Positions 43,946 through 52,525 of a stretch of DNA of 64,000 nucleotides are shown piece after piece (the first letter of the stretch is position 1; each line of letters opens with the position of its first letter). The position numbers and the translations under genes were made by a program. The notes below the pieces were generated by a model that did not search any database, was not told the origin of the DNA, and worked only from the letters and a program-made list of their open reading frames with translations. The DNA is from Planifilum sp021793745 (GTDB taxonomy: Bacteria; Bacillota; Bacilli; Thermoactinomycetales; DSM-44946). The DNA is taken from the NCBI GenBank assembly GCA_937983105.1, contig CALKAM010000032.1:91445-155444 (forward strand), given 5' to 3'.

Positions 43946-44905
43946 TCAACCAAGCAGCGTCCAAAGCAGCGCCTTCTGGGCGTGAAGGCGGTTTTCCGCC
44001 TGGTCGAACACCACCGACCGGGGGCCGTCGATCACCGCTTCCGACACCTCCAGTCCGCGGTACGCGGGAAGGCAGTGGAGGAAAAGGGCGTCCCCTTTGG
44101 CACAGGACATCAGCTTGGAATCGACCTGGAAACCCTGAAAGTCCCGGATCCTCCGCTCTTTCTCTTCCTCCTGGCCCATGCTGGCCCACACGTCGGTGTA
44201 CACGGCGTCCGCACCGCGGACCGCCGCCTCCGGATCGTGGAAAAAGCGGAGTTCGGCGCCGGTGGACCGGGCCATGCTTTCCGCTTCGGCGACCACCTCC
44301 GGATCCGGTTCATAGCCGGGGGGCGTGGCGACCATCAGGTGCATCCCCGTCACCGCCGCGGCGTAGAGGAGGGAGTGCAGCACATTGTTGCCATCGCCCA
44401 CATAGGCCACTCGGAGCCCCGCAAGCCGACCCTTTTTCTCCCGCAGGGTCAGCAGGTCGGCCAGGGCCTGGCAAGGATGGAATCGGTCGGTAAGGCCGTT
44501 GATCACCGGAACGGTGGCGTAGCGGGCCAGCTCGACGACGGTGGCGTGGGAATGGGTGCGGATGAGGATGCCGTCCACATAGCGGGACAGGGTGCGCGCC
44601 GTGTCCGCCAGAGTTTCCCCTCTCCCCAACTGCAGCTCGTTTCGGTTGAGGGAGAGGGCGTGCCCTCCCAGTTGGCTCATCCCCGCTTCAAAGGAGACCC
44701 GGGTACGGGTGGAGGGTTTGTCGAAAATCATCGCCAGGATTTTCCCGGCGAGGGGCGCCGACGTGCCGCCCTTCGCCGCCCCGTTCTTCAGCCCCTCAGC
44801 CAAGTCGAGGAGCCCCTCCACTTCCTCCGGGGATACGTCCCCCAACGACAGCAGATCCCGCCCCCGAAGGTGATTCAACCACGGTTTGGGCTTTACCGCG
44901 CTCAT
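43946..44905 (-). CDS. argF: Ornithine carbamoyltransferase
   Basis: Forms citrulline from ornithine and carbamoyl phosphate; 319 residues, trimeric family. The carbamoyl-phosphate site FDKPSTRTRVSFE lies near 60, HPCQALADLLTL near 145, the ornithine-binding DVWASMGQE near 240 and HCLPAYRGLEV near 280. The ATG at 44905 overlaps the carB stop in an ATGA, and AAAGGAG lies 11 bases upstream. It is the last gene of argC-J-B-D-carA-carB-argF, so carbamoyl phosphate made by the preceding enzymes can be used directly. Confidence 0.97.
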   Translation of the reverse strand: MSAVKPKPWLNHLRGRDLLSLGDVSPEEVEGLLDLAEGLKNGAAKGGTSAPLAGKILAMIFDKPSTRTRVSFEAGMSQLGGHALSLNRNELQLGRGETLADTARTLSRYVDGILIRTHSHATVVELARYATVPVINGLTDRFHPCQALADLLTLREKKGRLAGLRVAYVGDGNNVLHSLLYAAAVTGMHLMVATPPGYEPDPEVVAEAESMARSTGAELRFFHDPEAAVRGADAVYTDVWASMGQEEEKERRIRDFQGFQVDSKLMSCAKGDALFLHCLPAYRGLEVSEAVIDGPRSVVFDQAENRLHAQKALLWTLLG

Positions 44906-47900
44906 CGCATCATCCGCTCCTTTCGATTGATGGCCTGCAGCGGCCGGGGCGGGGATGGGCGGCCCCGATCCGCTTCCTGGGTTCGGATCACCCAGCGGAA
45001 GGTGTCCATGGAAGTCAAACAGGGAACCTGCCAGCTGAGACATGCCTGGCGCAGGTGATACCCCTTTCGCCGGACATCCCCTTCCCGACCGGGGATGTTC
45101 ACCACCATCTTTTCCCCCGCTTCCTTGAGCCACGCCGTCCACTGCTCCGGCTTCAACGCCTCGACGACGGGACCCCAACGCTCCCGAATCCAGCGGGCCG
45201 TCCCGGGAGTGGCATACAGGGTGACCTTTAACCGGAGCAAATCCGGAACGACGTTCTCCAGCTCCGGCTTCGCCTTGTCGGCGACGGAAAGCCCCACCGA
45301 CACCTCCGGACCGAGACGGGGCAGAGGGCTTCCGATCATGGACGGCAACACCTTGGCCACCGCCTCCTCCGGCGACTCACCCAGCCCGAGCACTTCACCG
45401 GTCGACTTCATGGACGGCCCCAGGGCCGGGTCGACACCGGGCAATTTGGAAGAAGAAAACACGGGACCCTTGGCCGCAAAGAGGTCCGGCGGCGGCAGCA
45501 AACCCGTCGGTGCGAAGGAACGGAGCGATTCACCCAGCTGCACCCGGGTCGCCCAGCGGATCATCGGCACGCCCGTTACCTTGCTGACGACGGGAACGGT
45601 GCGCGAGGCCCGGGGATTCACCTCCAGACAGTACACGCGGTCGTCCCGGACGATGAACTGGATATTGAGCAATCCCCGGTGGGGAAGCGCCCGGGCGATT
45701 CGAAACGTGTAATCGACGATCGCTCTCCGCTGCCCTTCCGTCAGGTCCCAGGCCGGGAGGAGAGAAAGGCTGTCGCCGGAATGAATCCCCGCCCGCTCCA
45801 CGTGTTGGATCAGCACGGGAATCACCACATCCCGACCGTCGGTGACGGCGTCCACCTCCACCTCCGTCCCCTCCAGGAAGCGGTCCAGCAGGAGGGGAAA
45901 CGCCTCTTCGGGGAGGGAATAGGCATCGAAGGTGTCCATCACCTTTTCCAGCTCCTCCCGGCTGTGCACCACCTGCATCCCCTGCCCCCCGATCACGAAG
46001 GAGGGGCGGAGGAGCAGAGGGTAGCCCAACCGGTCGGCCAGGGGCAACACCTCGTCGCGGGACGAGGCGGTCGAGCCCGGGATGTGCGGGATGCCCAGAC
46101 GCAGGAGCAGCTCCGTAAACCGCCGCCTGTCTTCCACCGCGGCGGCCACGTCGGCGGAGGTCCCGAGGACGGGAAGTCCGGCCTCCTCCAATCCCTTGAT
46201 CAGCTGGACCGCCGTCTGCCCCCCATATTGGACCAGAATTCCCTCCACCCGCTCCTTTTTGGCCACATGGTACACATCCTCCACGGTGAGGGGATCGAAA
46301 TAGAGCCGATCCGCGGTGGCATAATCGGTGCTGACGGTTTCCGGGTTGTTGTTGATGACGATGGAGCAAATCCCCATCGCCTTGAGGGATTTGGCGGCGT
46401 GGACCGAACAGTAGTCAAACTCGATCCCCTGGCCGATGCGGATGGGACCCGAGCCCAGGACGAGGACGCGGCGGTCGGCTTCGGCGGGTTCCACCTCGTC
46501 CTCCCCCTTCCAGGTGGAGTAAAAGTACGGCGTCTTGGCGACAAATTCGCCGGCGCAGGAATCCACCCATTTGTAGGCCGGTCCGCGCTGGAGCCGATCC
46601 CAGCGCCTCCGCACCCGCTCCTCCGTCACGCGATAGAGGCGAGCCAGGTGGGCATCGGCCATCCCCCATTCCTTGGCCCGCATCAGAAGGGACGCGGGCA
46701 CCGTCTCCCAGGTGTATGCCGCCAGCGCCTCCTCCAGGCGAACCATGGAGCGGATCTTGTGCAGGAAAAAGGGGGCGATCCCGGTCAGCCCGTGCACATC
46801 CTCCAGCTCCCAACCCCGCCGGAAGCTCTCCGCCAACAGGAACAGCCGCTCATCGTCGGGGCGCTCCAGGCGCTCCGCCAGCCGATCATCGGAAAGCTCC
46901 CGGGTAAAGGGCTGAAGCAGGGAAAACCGCCCCATGTCCAGGGAGCGGACCGCCTTGTAAAGGGCCGACTCCAGATTGCGCCCCAGGGCCATCACTTCCC
47001 CGGTGGCCTTCATCTGGGTCCCGAGCCGCCGATCGCCCCGGGGAAAGCGGTCGAAGGGCCAACGGGGCAGTTTGACGACCACATAATCGAGGGCGGGTTC
47101 AAAGCTGGCGAAGGTATGACCGGTCACCGGGTTGAGGCACTCGTCCAGGCGATACCCGATCGCCAGCTTGGCTGCCAGACGGGCGATGGGGTATCCCGTC
47201 GCCTTGGAGGCCAGGGCACTGGAACGGCTCACACGGGGGTTCACTTCGATGATGGCGTATTCGCCGGTCTCCGGATGCACGGCGAACTGGATGTTGCAGC
47301 CTCCAACCACCTGCAGCGCCCGGATCACTCGGCAGGAAACGGAGCGGAGGCGCTGGACCACCCGGTCGGAAAGGGTTTGTGCCGGAGCCACCACCATGCT
47401 GTCCCCGGTGTGAACGCCGACGGGATCGATATTCTCCATGCTGCAGACAATGATGCAGGTGTCGGCGGAATCCCGCATCACCTCGAACTCGATCTCTTTC
47501 CAGCCGAGGATGCTTCGCTCCACCAGCACCTGTCGGATGGGACTGGCGGCCAATCCCCGGCGGGTGATCTCCCGCAGGGCATCCTCGTCCTCGGCAATGC
47601 CTCCCCCGAAACCGCCCAAGGTGTAAGCCGGCCGTACCACCACGGGATAGCCGTTGTCCTCGGCAAACGCCACCGCCTCTTCCACGGTGCTTACGGTGGT
47701 GCTTTCCGGCACCGGTTCGCCGATCGCCTCCATCATCCGCTTGAAGGCTTCCCGGTCCTCCCCGTGCTGAATCGTCTCCACAGGGGTCCCCAGCAGCTTC
47801 ACGCCGTAGGCATCCAGGACCCCCCGCTCCTTCAATTCCACGGCCAGGTTTAATCCGGTCTGTCCCCCCATGGTGGCCAGCAATCCCTCGGGCCGCTCGC

Positions 47901-48174
47901 GCTCGATAATCCGGGTCAGCACGTCGGCGGTGAGGGGTTCCAGGTAAACGGCGTCGGCGACCTCCTCATCGGTCATGATGGTGGCCGGATTGTTGTTCAC
48001 CAGGATCACCCGAATCCCTTCCTCGCGCAATGCGAGGCAGGCCTGGGTGCCGGAATAATCGAATTCGGCGGCCTGGCCGATCACGATCGGACCCGAACCG
48101 ATCACCAACACGCTCTTCAGTCCCGGGTTGGGATCACCCGACGATTCACTTGGGGAAATGGCGGAGTCAACCAC
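44902..48174 (-). CDS. carB: Carbamoyl-phosphate synthase large chain, arginine-linked
   Basis: Builds carbamoyl phosphate from ammonia, bicarbonate and two ATP. The 1090 residues show the duplicated ATP-grasp architecture: KSVLVIGSGPIVIGQAAEFD at the start and RRVLVLGSGPIRIGQGIEFD near 550, each followed by an NNNPATIMTDE or NNNPETVSTDY motif. The C-terminal regulatory domain (about 940-1090) is shorter and more divergent than in pyrimidine-linked enzymes, fitting an arginine-specific isozyme. GTG 48174 lies 7 bases after AAGGTG and overlaps carA by 8 bases; the longer open frame has no site. Confidence 0.95.
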   Translation of the reverse strand: MVDSAISPSESSGDPNPGLKSVLVIGSGPIVIGQAAEFDYSGTQACLALREEGIRVILVNNNPATIMTDEEVADAVYLEPLTADVLTRIIERERPEGLLATMGGQTGLNLAVELKERGVLDAYGVKLLGTPVETIQHGEDREAFKRMMEAIGEPVPESTTVSTVEEAVAFAEDNGYPVVVRPAYTLGGFGGGIAEDEDALREITRRGLAASPIRQVLVERSILGWKEIEFEVMRDSADTCIIVCSMENIDPVGVHTGDSMVVAPAQTLSDRVVQRLRSVSCRVIRALQVVGGCNIQFAVHPETGEYAIIEVNPRVSRSSALASKATGYPIARLAAKLAIGYRLDECLNPVTGHTFASFEPALDYVVVKLPRWPFDRFPRGDRRLGTQMKATGEVMALGRNLESALYKAVRSLDMGRFSLLQPFTRELSDDRLAERLERPDDERLFLLAESFRRGWELEDVHGLTGIAPFFLHKIRSMVRLEEALAAYTWETVPASLLMRAKEWGMADAHLARLYRVTEERVRRRWDRLQRGPAYKWVDSCAGEFVAKTPYFYSTWKGEDEVEPAEADRRVLVLGSGPIRIGQGIEFDYCSVHAAKSLKAMGICSIVINNNPETVSTDYATADRLYFDPLTVEDVYHVAKKERVEGILVQYGGQTAVQLIKGLEEAGLPVLGTSADVAAAVEDRRRFTELLLRLGIPHIPGSTASSRDEVLPLADRLGYPLLLRPSFVIGGQGMQVVHSREELEKVMDTFDAYSLPEEAFPLLLDRFLEGTEVEVDAVTDGRDVVIPVLIQHVERAGIHSGDSLSLLPAWDLTEGQRRAIVDYTFRIARALPHRGLLNIQFIVRDDRVYCLEVNPRASRTVPVVSKVTGVPMIRWATRVQLGESLRSFAPTGLLPPPDLFAAKGPVFSSSKLPGVDPALGPSMKSTGEVLGLGESPEEAVAKVLPSMIGSPLPRLGPEVSVGLSVADKAKPELENVVPDLLRLKVTLYATPGTARWIRERWGPVVEALKPEQWTAWLKEAGEKMVVNIPGREGDVRRKGYHLRQACLSWQVPCLTSMDTFRWVIRTQEADRGRPSPPRPLQAINRKERMMR

Positions 48175-49228
48175 GTACCTGCACCTTCTTCCTAGCCCAG
48201 ACTTGCGAAACAAAACGGTCAAAGAAAGCGGTATCCGTCGGACCGGAATGAATCCGATGGAACTGCACTCCCGACACGGGATAAAGCCGGTGGGCGATCC
48301 CCTCCACGGTCCCGTCGTTGACGTGCCGGTACGTCACCTCCCATTCTTCCGGATCCAGCGATTCTTCCCGCACGGCATAACCGTGGTTTTGCGCCGTAAT
48401 CCAGACACGCCCCGTCGCGCACTCCCGCACCGGGTGGTTGCTCCCGCGGTGACCGTGGAGGAGCCTTTCCGTATCCCCGCCCAGGGCGAGGGCCAACAGC
48501 TGGTGTCCCAGACAGATGCCCAGAGTGGGGATCTGCCGGAAGAGCGGTGCCCATTCCGGAAAAAAGGGTGCCAGCGCCTTGGGATCCCCCGGTCCGTTGG
48601 AGAGGAGCAGCCCGTCCGGTTCCATCTCCCGAATTTTTGCCGGTTCCCAGTGATAGGGAACCACCGTCACGGAAAATCCCCTTCGACGCAGGGCGCGGAG
48701 AAGGGAAGCCCTGGCCCCCAGATCGATCATCACGATGTGGGGAGCCCCCTCCCGGCCGGGATAATGGCGGGGCTCTTCCGCCGCCGCCCGGCTCACCCAC
48801 TCCAGGGATCGCGGATCGGGCCAATCCCCGAGGGACGGACGGGGAGAGGAGGAGATCACCCCCCGCACCAGCCTCTTGTCCCGGACCCGCTTCACCACAG
48901 CCCGGGTATCGACCCCCACGATCCCCGACACTCCCTGCTCAGCCAGCCATTCGGCCAGGGAGCCCCCCGGGCCGTCATACACCTCGCTCATCACCACGCC
49001 GGCACAAAGCGGGCGCGCACCTTCGCACTCCTCCGGATTCACACCGCAATTGCCGACCAACGGATAGGTAAAGGTGACCACTTGACCCGCGTAGGAGGGA
49101 TCGGTCAGGGCTTCCTGGTATCCGGTCATGCCGGTGGTGAAGACCAGCTCACCCTTGGTCTCGACCGGCCGACCCAGCCACCGGCCCGGGAACACCTCCC
49201 CCGTATCCAAGACCAGATACGCCCTCAT
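48167..49228 (-). CDS. carA: Carbamoyl-phosphate synthase small chain, arginine-linked, altered glutaminase triad
   Basis: Glutamine amidotransferase subunit that feeds ammonia to CarB; 353 residues, the usual length. The N-terminal domain (RAYLVLDTGEVFPGRWLG, TTGMTGYQEALTDPSYAGQ) is normal. The class I domain keeps Cys239 in LGICLGHQLL and His324, but the segment that should read HPE reads HRI, so the catalytic Glu is Ile326. The next residues (HSGPTDTAFFDRF) are also one shorter than the usual ASPGPHD stretch. It may depend on free ammonia or use another acid, or may carry a mutation. ATG 49228 overlaps argD in an ATGA. Confidence 0.93.
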   Translation of the reverse strand: MRAYLVLDTGEVFPGRWLGRPVETKGELVFTTGMTGYQEALTDPSYAGQVVTFTYPLVGNCGVNPEECEGARPLCAGVVMSEVYDGPGGSLAEWLAEQGVSGIVGVDTRAVVKRVRDKRLVRGVISSSPRPSLGDWPDPRSLEWVSRAAAEEPRHYPGREGAPHIVMIDLGARASLLRALRRRGFSVTVVPYHWEPAKIREMEPDGLLLSNGPGDPKALAPFFPEWAPLFRQIPTLGICLGHQLLALALGGDTERLLHGHRGSNHPVRECATGRVWITAQNHGYAVREESLDPEEWEVTYRHVNDGTVEGIAHRLYPVSGVQFHRIHSGPTDTAFFDRFVSQVWARKKVQVRG

Positions 49229-50394
49229 CCCCCCGTCACCTCCCGATCCGATACCGCATCGACCAAAATGCTCACGGCCCGGTCGACCATCTCTCCCGTC
49301 ACGATCAGCGGGGGCAGGAGGCGGACGACCCGGGGTCCGGCCGGCAGCACCAGCAATCCCCGCTCCCGGGCGCGCTGGATCACCGGCGTCGCATCGATCG
49401 TCAATTCGATTCCGACCATCAATCCCAGGCCCCGGACCCCTTTCACCCAAGGAAGGTTCCCCAGTCCCTCGCGCAGGGAGACAAGCAGACGCTCCCCCTG
49501 CTCCCGGACATTTTTCAGCAGCTCCGGACGGCGGATCTCCTCCAATACGGACCGGGCGGCGGCCATCGCCAGCGGATTCCCGCCGAAGGTGCTGGCATGG
49601 CTGCCGGGTCCGAACACCGAAATGAGCTCCCGCCGGGCCATCATGGCGCCGACGGGGATGCCGTTGCCCAGTCCCTTGGCCAGGGTGACCACGTCCGGCA
49701 CCACGCCGTATTGTTCAAAAGCGAACAGCGAACCGGTCCGCCCCATCCCCGTCTGCACCTCGTCCACCAGGAGCAGGATCCCCCGCTCCCGGCAAAGGCG
49801 GGACAGCGCAGCGACAAAGGCGGGATCAGCCGGGCGGACGCCCCCCTCGCCCTGCACCAGCTCCAGCATCACCGCGGCGGTATGCTCATCCGCCGCCCGT
49901 TTCACCGCCTCCAGATCTCCGAAGGGAACGGTGACAAACCCCGCCGGCAAAGGTGCAAATCCCGTCTTCACCTTCTCTTGCCCGGTGGCGGTCAGGGTGG
50001 CCAGCGTCCGACCGTGGAAGGAGCCCTGGAAAGTGATGATCTTCGGTTTCTCGATTCCCCGTCGTTCCCGGGCCGCCTTGCGGGCCAGTTTGATCGCCGC
50101 CTCGTTGGCCTCCGCTCCGCTGTTGCAGAAAAAAGCGGCACCGAGACCACTCGCTTCGGTCAGAATCCCGGCCACTTCCTCCTGAAGCGGGATGTGAAAC
50201 AGGTTGGAGGCGTGCCACAAGGTCTCCAGCTGCTTTTGGACCGCCGCCGTCACCCGGGGGTGGCAATGGCCCAAATTGCATACGGCCAGTCCCGAGGTGA
50301 AATCGAGCCAGCGATTGCCCCGCTCATCCCAGAGCCAGGCCCCTTCGCCCTTGGCCGCCCGGACATCATACCGTTGGTATGTGGGAAACAGCAT
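49225..50394 (-). CDS. argD: Acetylornithine aminotransferase
   Basis: PLP enzyme converting N-acetylglutamate semialdehyde to N-acetylornithine with glutamate; 389 residues. FFCNSGAEANEAAIKLARK (about 96-114) is the cofactor phosphate site, LLLVDEVQTGMGRTG near 212 and the Schiff-base lysine in PDVVTLAKGLGNGIPVGA near 245. HASTFGGNPLAMAAA follows. The ATG at 50394 has GGAGGAGGG upstream and lies inside the 3' end of argB (29-base overlap), so translation is probably coupled. It can also act on succinylornithine-type substrates in some bacteria; the operon supports arginine synthesis. Confidence 0.96.
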   Translation of the reverse strand: MLFPTYQRYDVRAAKGEGAWLWDERGNRWLDFTSGLAVCNLGHCHPRVTAAVQKQLETLWHASNLFHIPLQEEVAGILTEASGLGAAFFCNSGAEANEAAIKLARKAARERRGIEKPKIITFQGSFHGRTLATLTATGQEKVKTGFAPLPAGFVTVPFGDLEAVKRAADEHTAAVMLELVQGEGGVRPADPAFVAALSRLCRERGILLLVDEVQTGMGRTGSLFAFEQYGVVPDVVTLAKGLGNGIPVGAMMARRELISVFGPGSHASTFGGNPLAMAAARSVLEEIRRPELLKNVREQGERLLVSLREGLGNLPWVKGVRGLGLMVGIELTIDATPVIQRARERGLLVLPAGPRVVRLLPPLIVTGEMVDRAVSILVDAVSDREVTGG

Positions 50395-51193
50395 GATCGG
50401 CTCCCTCCTCCTGAACAATGCGCGTACCGCTCCACCCTTCATCCTCCGCTCCATCCAGGGAAAAGGCTTTTCCCCCGTCCACGATGTACACTTCCCGGAC
50501 CGGTCCCCGGAGGCAGTCCAGGGCGGCCGTCACTTTGGGAATCATCCCCCCGCGGATCCGACCGCTTTGGATCAGGGCCCGGATCCGGTCCGGCGTGACG
50601 GTGCGCAGCACATCCCCCTTTTTCTCCGGGGAAGCATAGATGCCGGGAACATCGGTCACCATCACCATCCGGGATGCGCCCAGCGCCCGGGCGATGGCTC
50701 CGGCCGCGGTGTCGGCGTTGACATTGTATATCCGGCCCTCATCGTCGACCCCCAGGGAAGCCACCACCGGCATCCATCCCTTTTCCAACAGGGCGTTCAG
50801 GAGGGCTGTCCCGACGCCGATCACTTCCCCCACGTAGCCGAGGGACGGGTCCTTCTGCCGGACCCGCAGCAAGCCCCGGTCAATCCCCGAAACCCCGACG
50901 GCAGCTCCGCCGGCCGCCTCCAGCCGTGCCACCAGATCCTTGTTCACCAAGCCGGCCAAGGCCATCTGCACCCATTTCAAGGTCTCCGCATCCGTGACCC
51001 GGAGCCCCCGGACGAAGGTCGGTCGAATCCCCGACTGCTCCAGCATCCGGTTGATCACGGGACCGCCGCCGTGGATCACCGTCACCGGCACGCCCCGTTT
51101 CTGCAGATCGGCACACGCTCGATAGAAATCAGGATGCAACCGGTCCAGCACACTGCCTCCGATCTTCACGACCACACTCGGCAGATCCGCCAT
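50366..51193 (-). CDS. argB: Acetylglutamate kinase
   Basis: Phosphorylates N-acetylglutamate; 275 residues of the amino-acid kinase fold. VVVKIGGSVLD at the N terminus binds ATP phosphates, VTVIHGGGPVINRMLEQSGI near 40 binds substrate, and NVNADTAAGAIARAL near 165 and GGMIPKVTAALDCL near 215 complete the active site. There is no N-terminal extension of the arginine-inhibited hexameric type, so the main control may be transcriptional. ATG 51193 has GGGAGAGGGGAG upstream. ATG 51235 overlaps argJ in an ATGA but has no site and would add 14 unrelated residues. Confidence 0.95.
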   Translation of the reverse strand: MADLPSVVVKIGGSVLDRLHPDFYRACADLQKRGVPVTVIHGGGPVINRMLEQSGIRPTFVRGLRVTDAETLKWVQMALAGLVNKDLVARLEAAGGAAVGVSGIDRGLLRVRQKDPSLGYVGEVIGVGTALLNALLEKGWMPVVASLGVDDEGRIYNVNADTAAGAIARALGASRMVMVTDVPGIYASPEKKGDVLRTVTPDRIRALIQSGRIRGGMIPKVTAALDCLRGPVREVYIVDGGKAFSLDGAEDEGWSGTRIVQEEGADHAVSHIPTV

Positions 51194-51231
51194 CGGTCTC
51201 CCCTCTCCCAACCCGTTTTTCAACTGACTCT

Positions 51232-52479
51232 TCATGTCCGGTAACAGGCGTTGATCCGAACATATTCGTACGTGAGATCGCATCCCCAGGCCACCGCCTC
51301 CCGGTCGCCCTGATGGAGGTCGATGCGGAGGTTCACCGTCTCCTCTTTCATATGGGCCTGCACCTGCTCCTCGTCGAAGGAGACGGGCCGGCTCTCCCGG
51401 ACCACCGGCGTCTCCCCGATGTACAGGTCGACGGCCTCGGTTCGCACACCCGGGTCGGCGTAACCGATGGCGCAAAAAACCCTTCCCCAGTTGGCGTCTG
51501 CCCCGTAAACCGCCGACTTGACCAGGTTGGAACCGGCTACGCCCTTGGCCACCCGCCGGGCCATGTCGAGGGAGGCGGCCCCCGTCACCCGCACCTCCAC
51601 CAGCCGGGTCGCCCCTTCCCCGTCCCGGGCGATCATCTTGGCCAATTCCCGGGACACGTGGGCAAAGGCCGCCCGGAACGCCGGCCAGTCGGGGTGCTCC
51701 GGATGGAGGGGGTGGTGGCCCGCCTGCCCGCTGGCCAGGGCGAGCACCATGTCGTTGGTGCTGCAATCCCCGTCCACCGTGATCATGTTGAAGGTTTCAT
51801 CGGTCACCTCCCGGAGCAGCTGCTCCAGGTGCCGGGGATCGATCGCCGCATCGGTGGTGAGAAAGGCCAGCATCGTAGCCATTCGGGGATGGATCATTCC
51901 GGAACCCTTCGCCGCTCCGGCAATGCGCACCGGACGCCCTTCCACCGTCACCGCCACTTCCGCCGCCTTGGTACAGGTGTCGGAGGTCAAAATCGATCGG
52001 CAAAAGGGGCCGTGTCCCTCTTTTCCCACCTCTTTCACCAATCGGTCCAATCCCTCGGCCATCCGGTCCATCGGCAGGAACTCTCCGATCACCCCGGTGG
52101 AAGCCACGGCCACATGGTATTCGGAAGCTCCGATCAATCCGGCCGCTTTGCGTCGCGTCTCCAGGGCGTCTTCCAATCCCCTCTGCCCCGTACAGGCATT
52201 GGCATAACCGCTGTTGACAACGACGGCCCGCAATTTCCCCTCCACCGCCAAGCTGCTCTGCGTCACCTTCAGGGGGGCGGCCTGAAACGCATTGGTGGTG
52301 TAAACCGCCGCGGCAGAAGCGGGTACTTCGCAGACGATCATGCCCAGATCCAGCTTTCTTTTCTTAAAGCCCGCATGCACTCCCCCGGCGACAAACCCGG
52401 AAGGAGAAGTGATGGACGGTTCCGCCACAACCTCATACCCCGCTCCCGGGGCCATTGCCTGTGTCCCCTGCGCGCTCAT
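51232..52479 (-). CDS. argJ: Bifunctional ornithine acetyltransferase/N-acetylglutamate synthase
   Basis: Recycles the acetyl group from N-acetylornithine to glutamate and, in bifunctional members, also uses acetyl-CoA. The 415-residue precursor self-cleaves before the threonine in GMIHPRMATMLAFLTTDA (about residue 198) into alpha and beta chains. TTNAFQAAPLKVTQ near 60, SGYANACTGQ near 95 and the C-terminal YVRINACYRT are standard. ATG 52479 follows GAGGGAGAGGAG. A run of 13 A on this strand (52495-52507) lies just upstream of the ribosome binding site. With argJ present, no separate argA or argE is needed for acetyl-group recycling. Confidence 0.96.
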   Translation of the reverse strand: MSAQGTQAMAPGAGYEVVAEPSITSPSGFVAGGVHAGFKKRKLDLGMIVCEVPASAAAVYTTNAFQAAPLKVTQSSLAVEGKLRAVVVNSGYANACTGQRGLEDALETRRKAAGLIGASEYHVAVASTGVIGEFLPMDRMAEGLDRLVKEVGKEGHGPFCRSILTSDTCTKAAEVAVTVEGRPVRIAGAAKGSGMIHPRMATMLAFLTTDAAIDPRHLEQLLREVTDETFNMITVDGDCSTNDMVLALASGQAGHHPLHPEHPDWPAFRAAFAHVSRELAKMIARDGEGATRLVEVRVTGAASLDMARRVAKGVAGSNLVKSAVYGADANWGRVFCAIGYADPGVRTEAVDLYIGETPVVRESRPVSFDEEQVQAHMKEETVNLRIDLHQGDREAVAWGCDLTYEYVRINACYRT

Positions 52480-52525
52480 GCTCCTCTCCCTCTCTTTTTT
52501 TTTTTTTGAATTCCACTGGATTCGG

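Noticed and set aside
48179..48262. carA as a frameshifted gene near its 3' end
   Set aside because: The alternative frame ends prematurely after a PSDSFRSDGYRFL-like tail and does not restore an HPE motif. The annotated frame reaches the normal length, so a substitution is the simpler reading.
51193..51235. argB starting at ATG 51235 through an ATGA overlap with argJ
   Set aside because: The overlap is attractive, but there is no ribosome binding site and 14 non-homologous residues would be added. ATG 51193 has a strong site.
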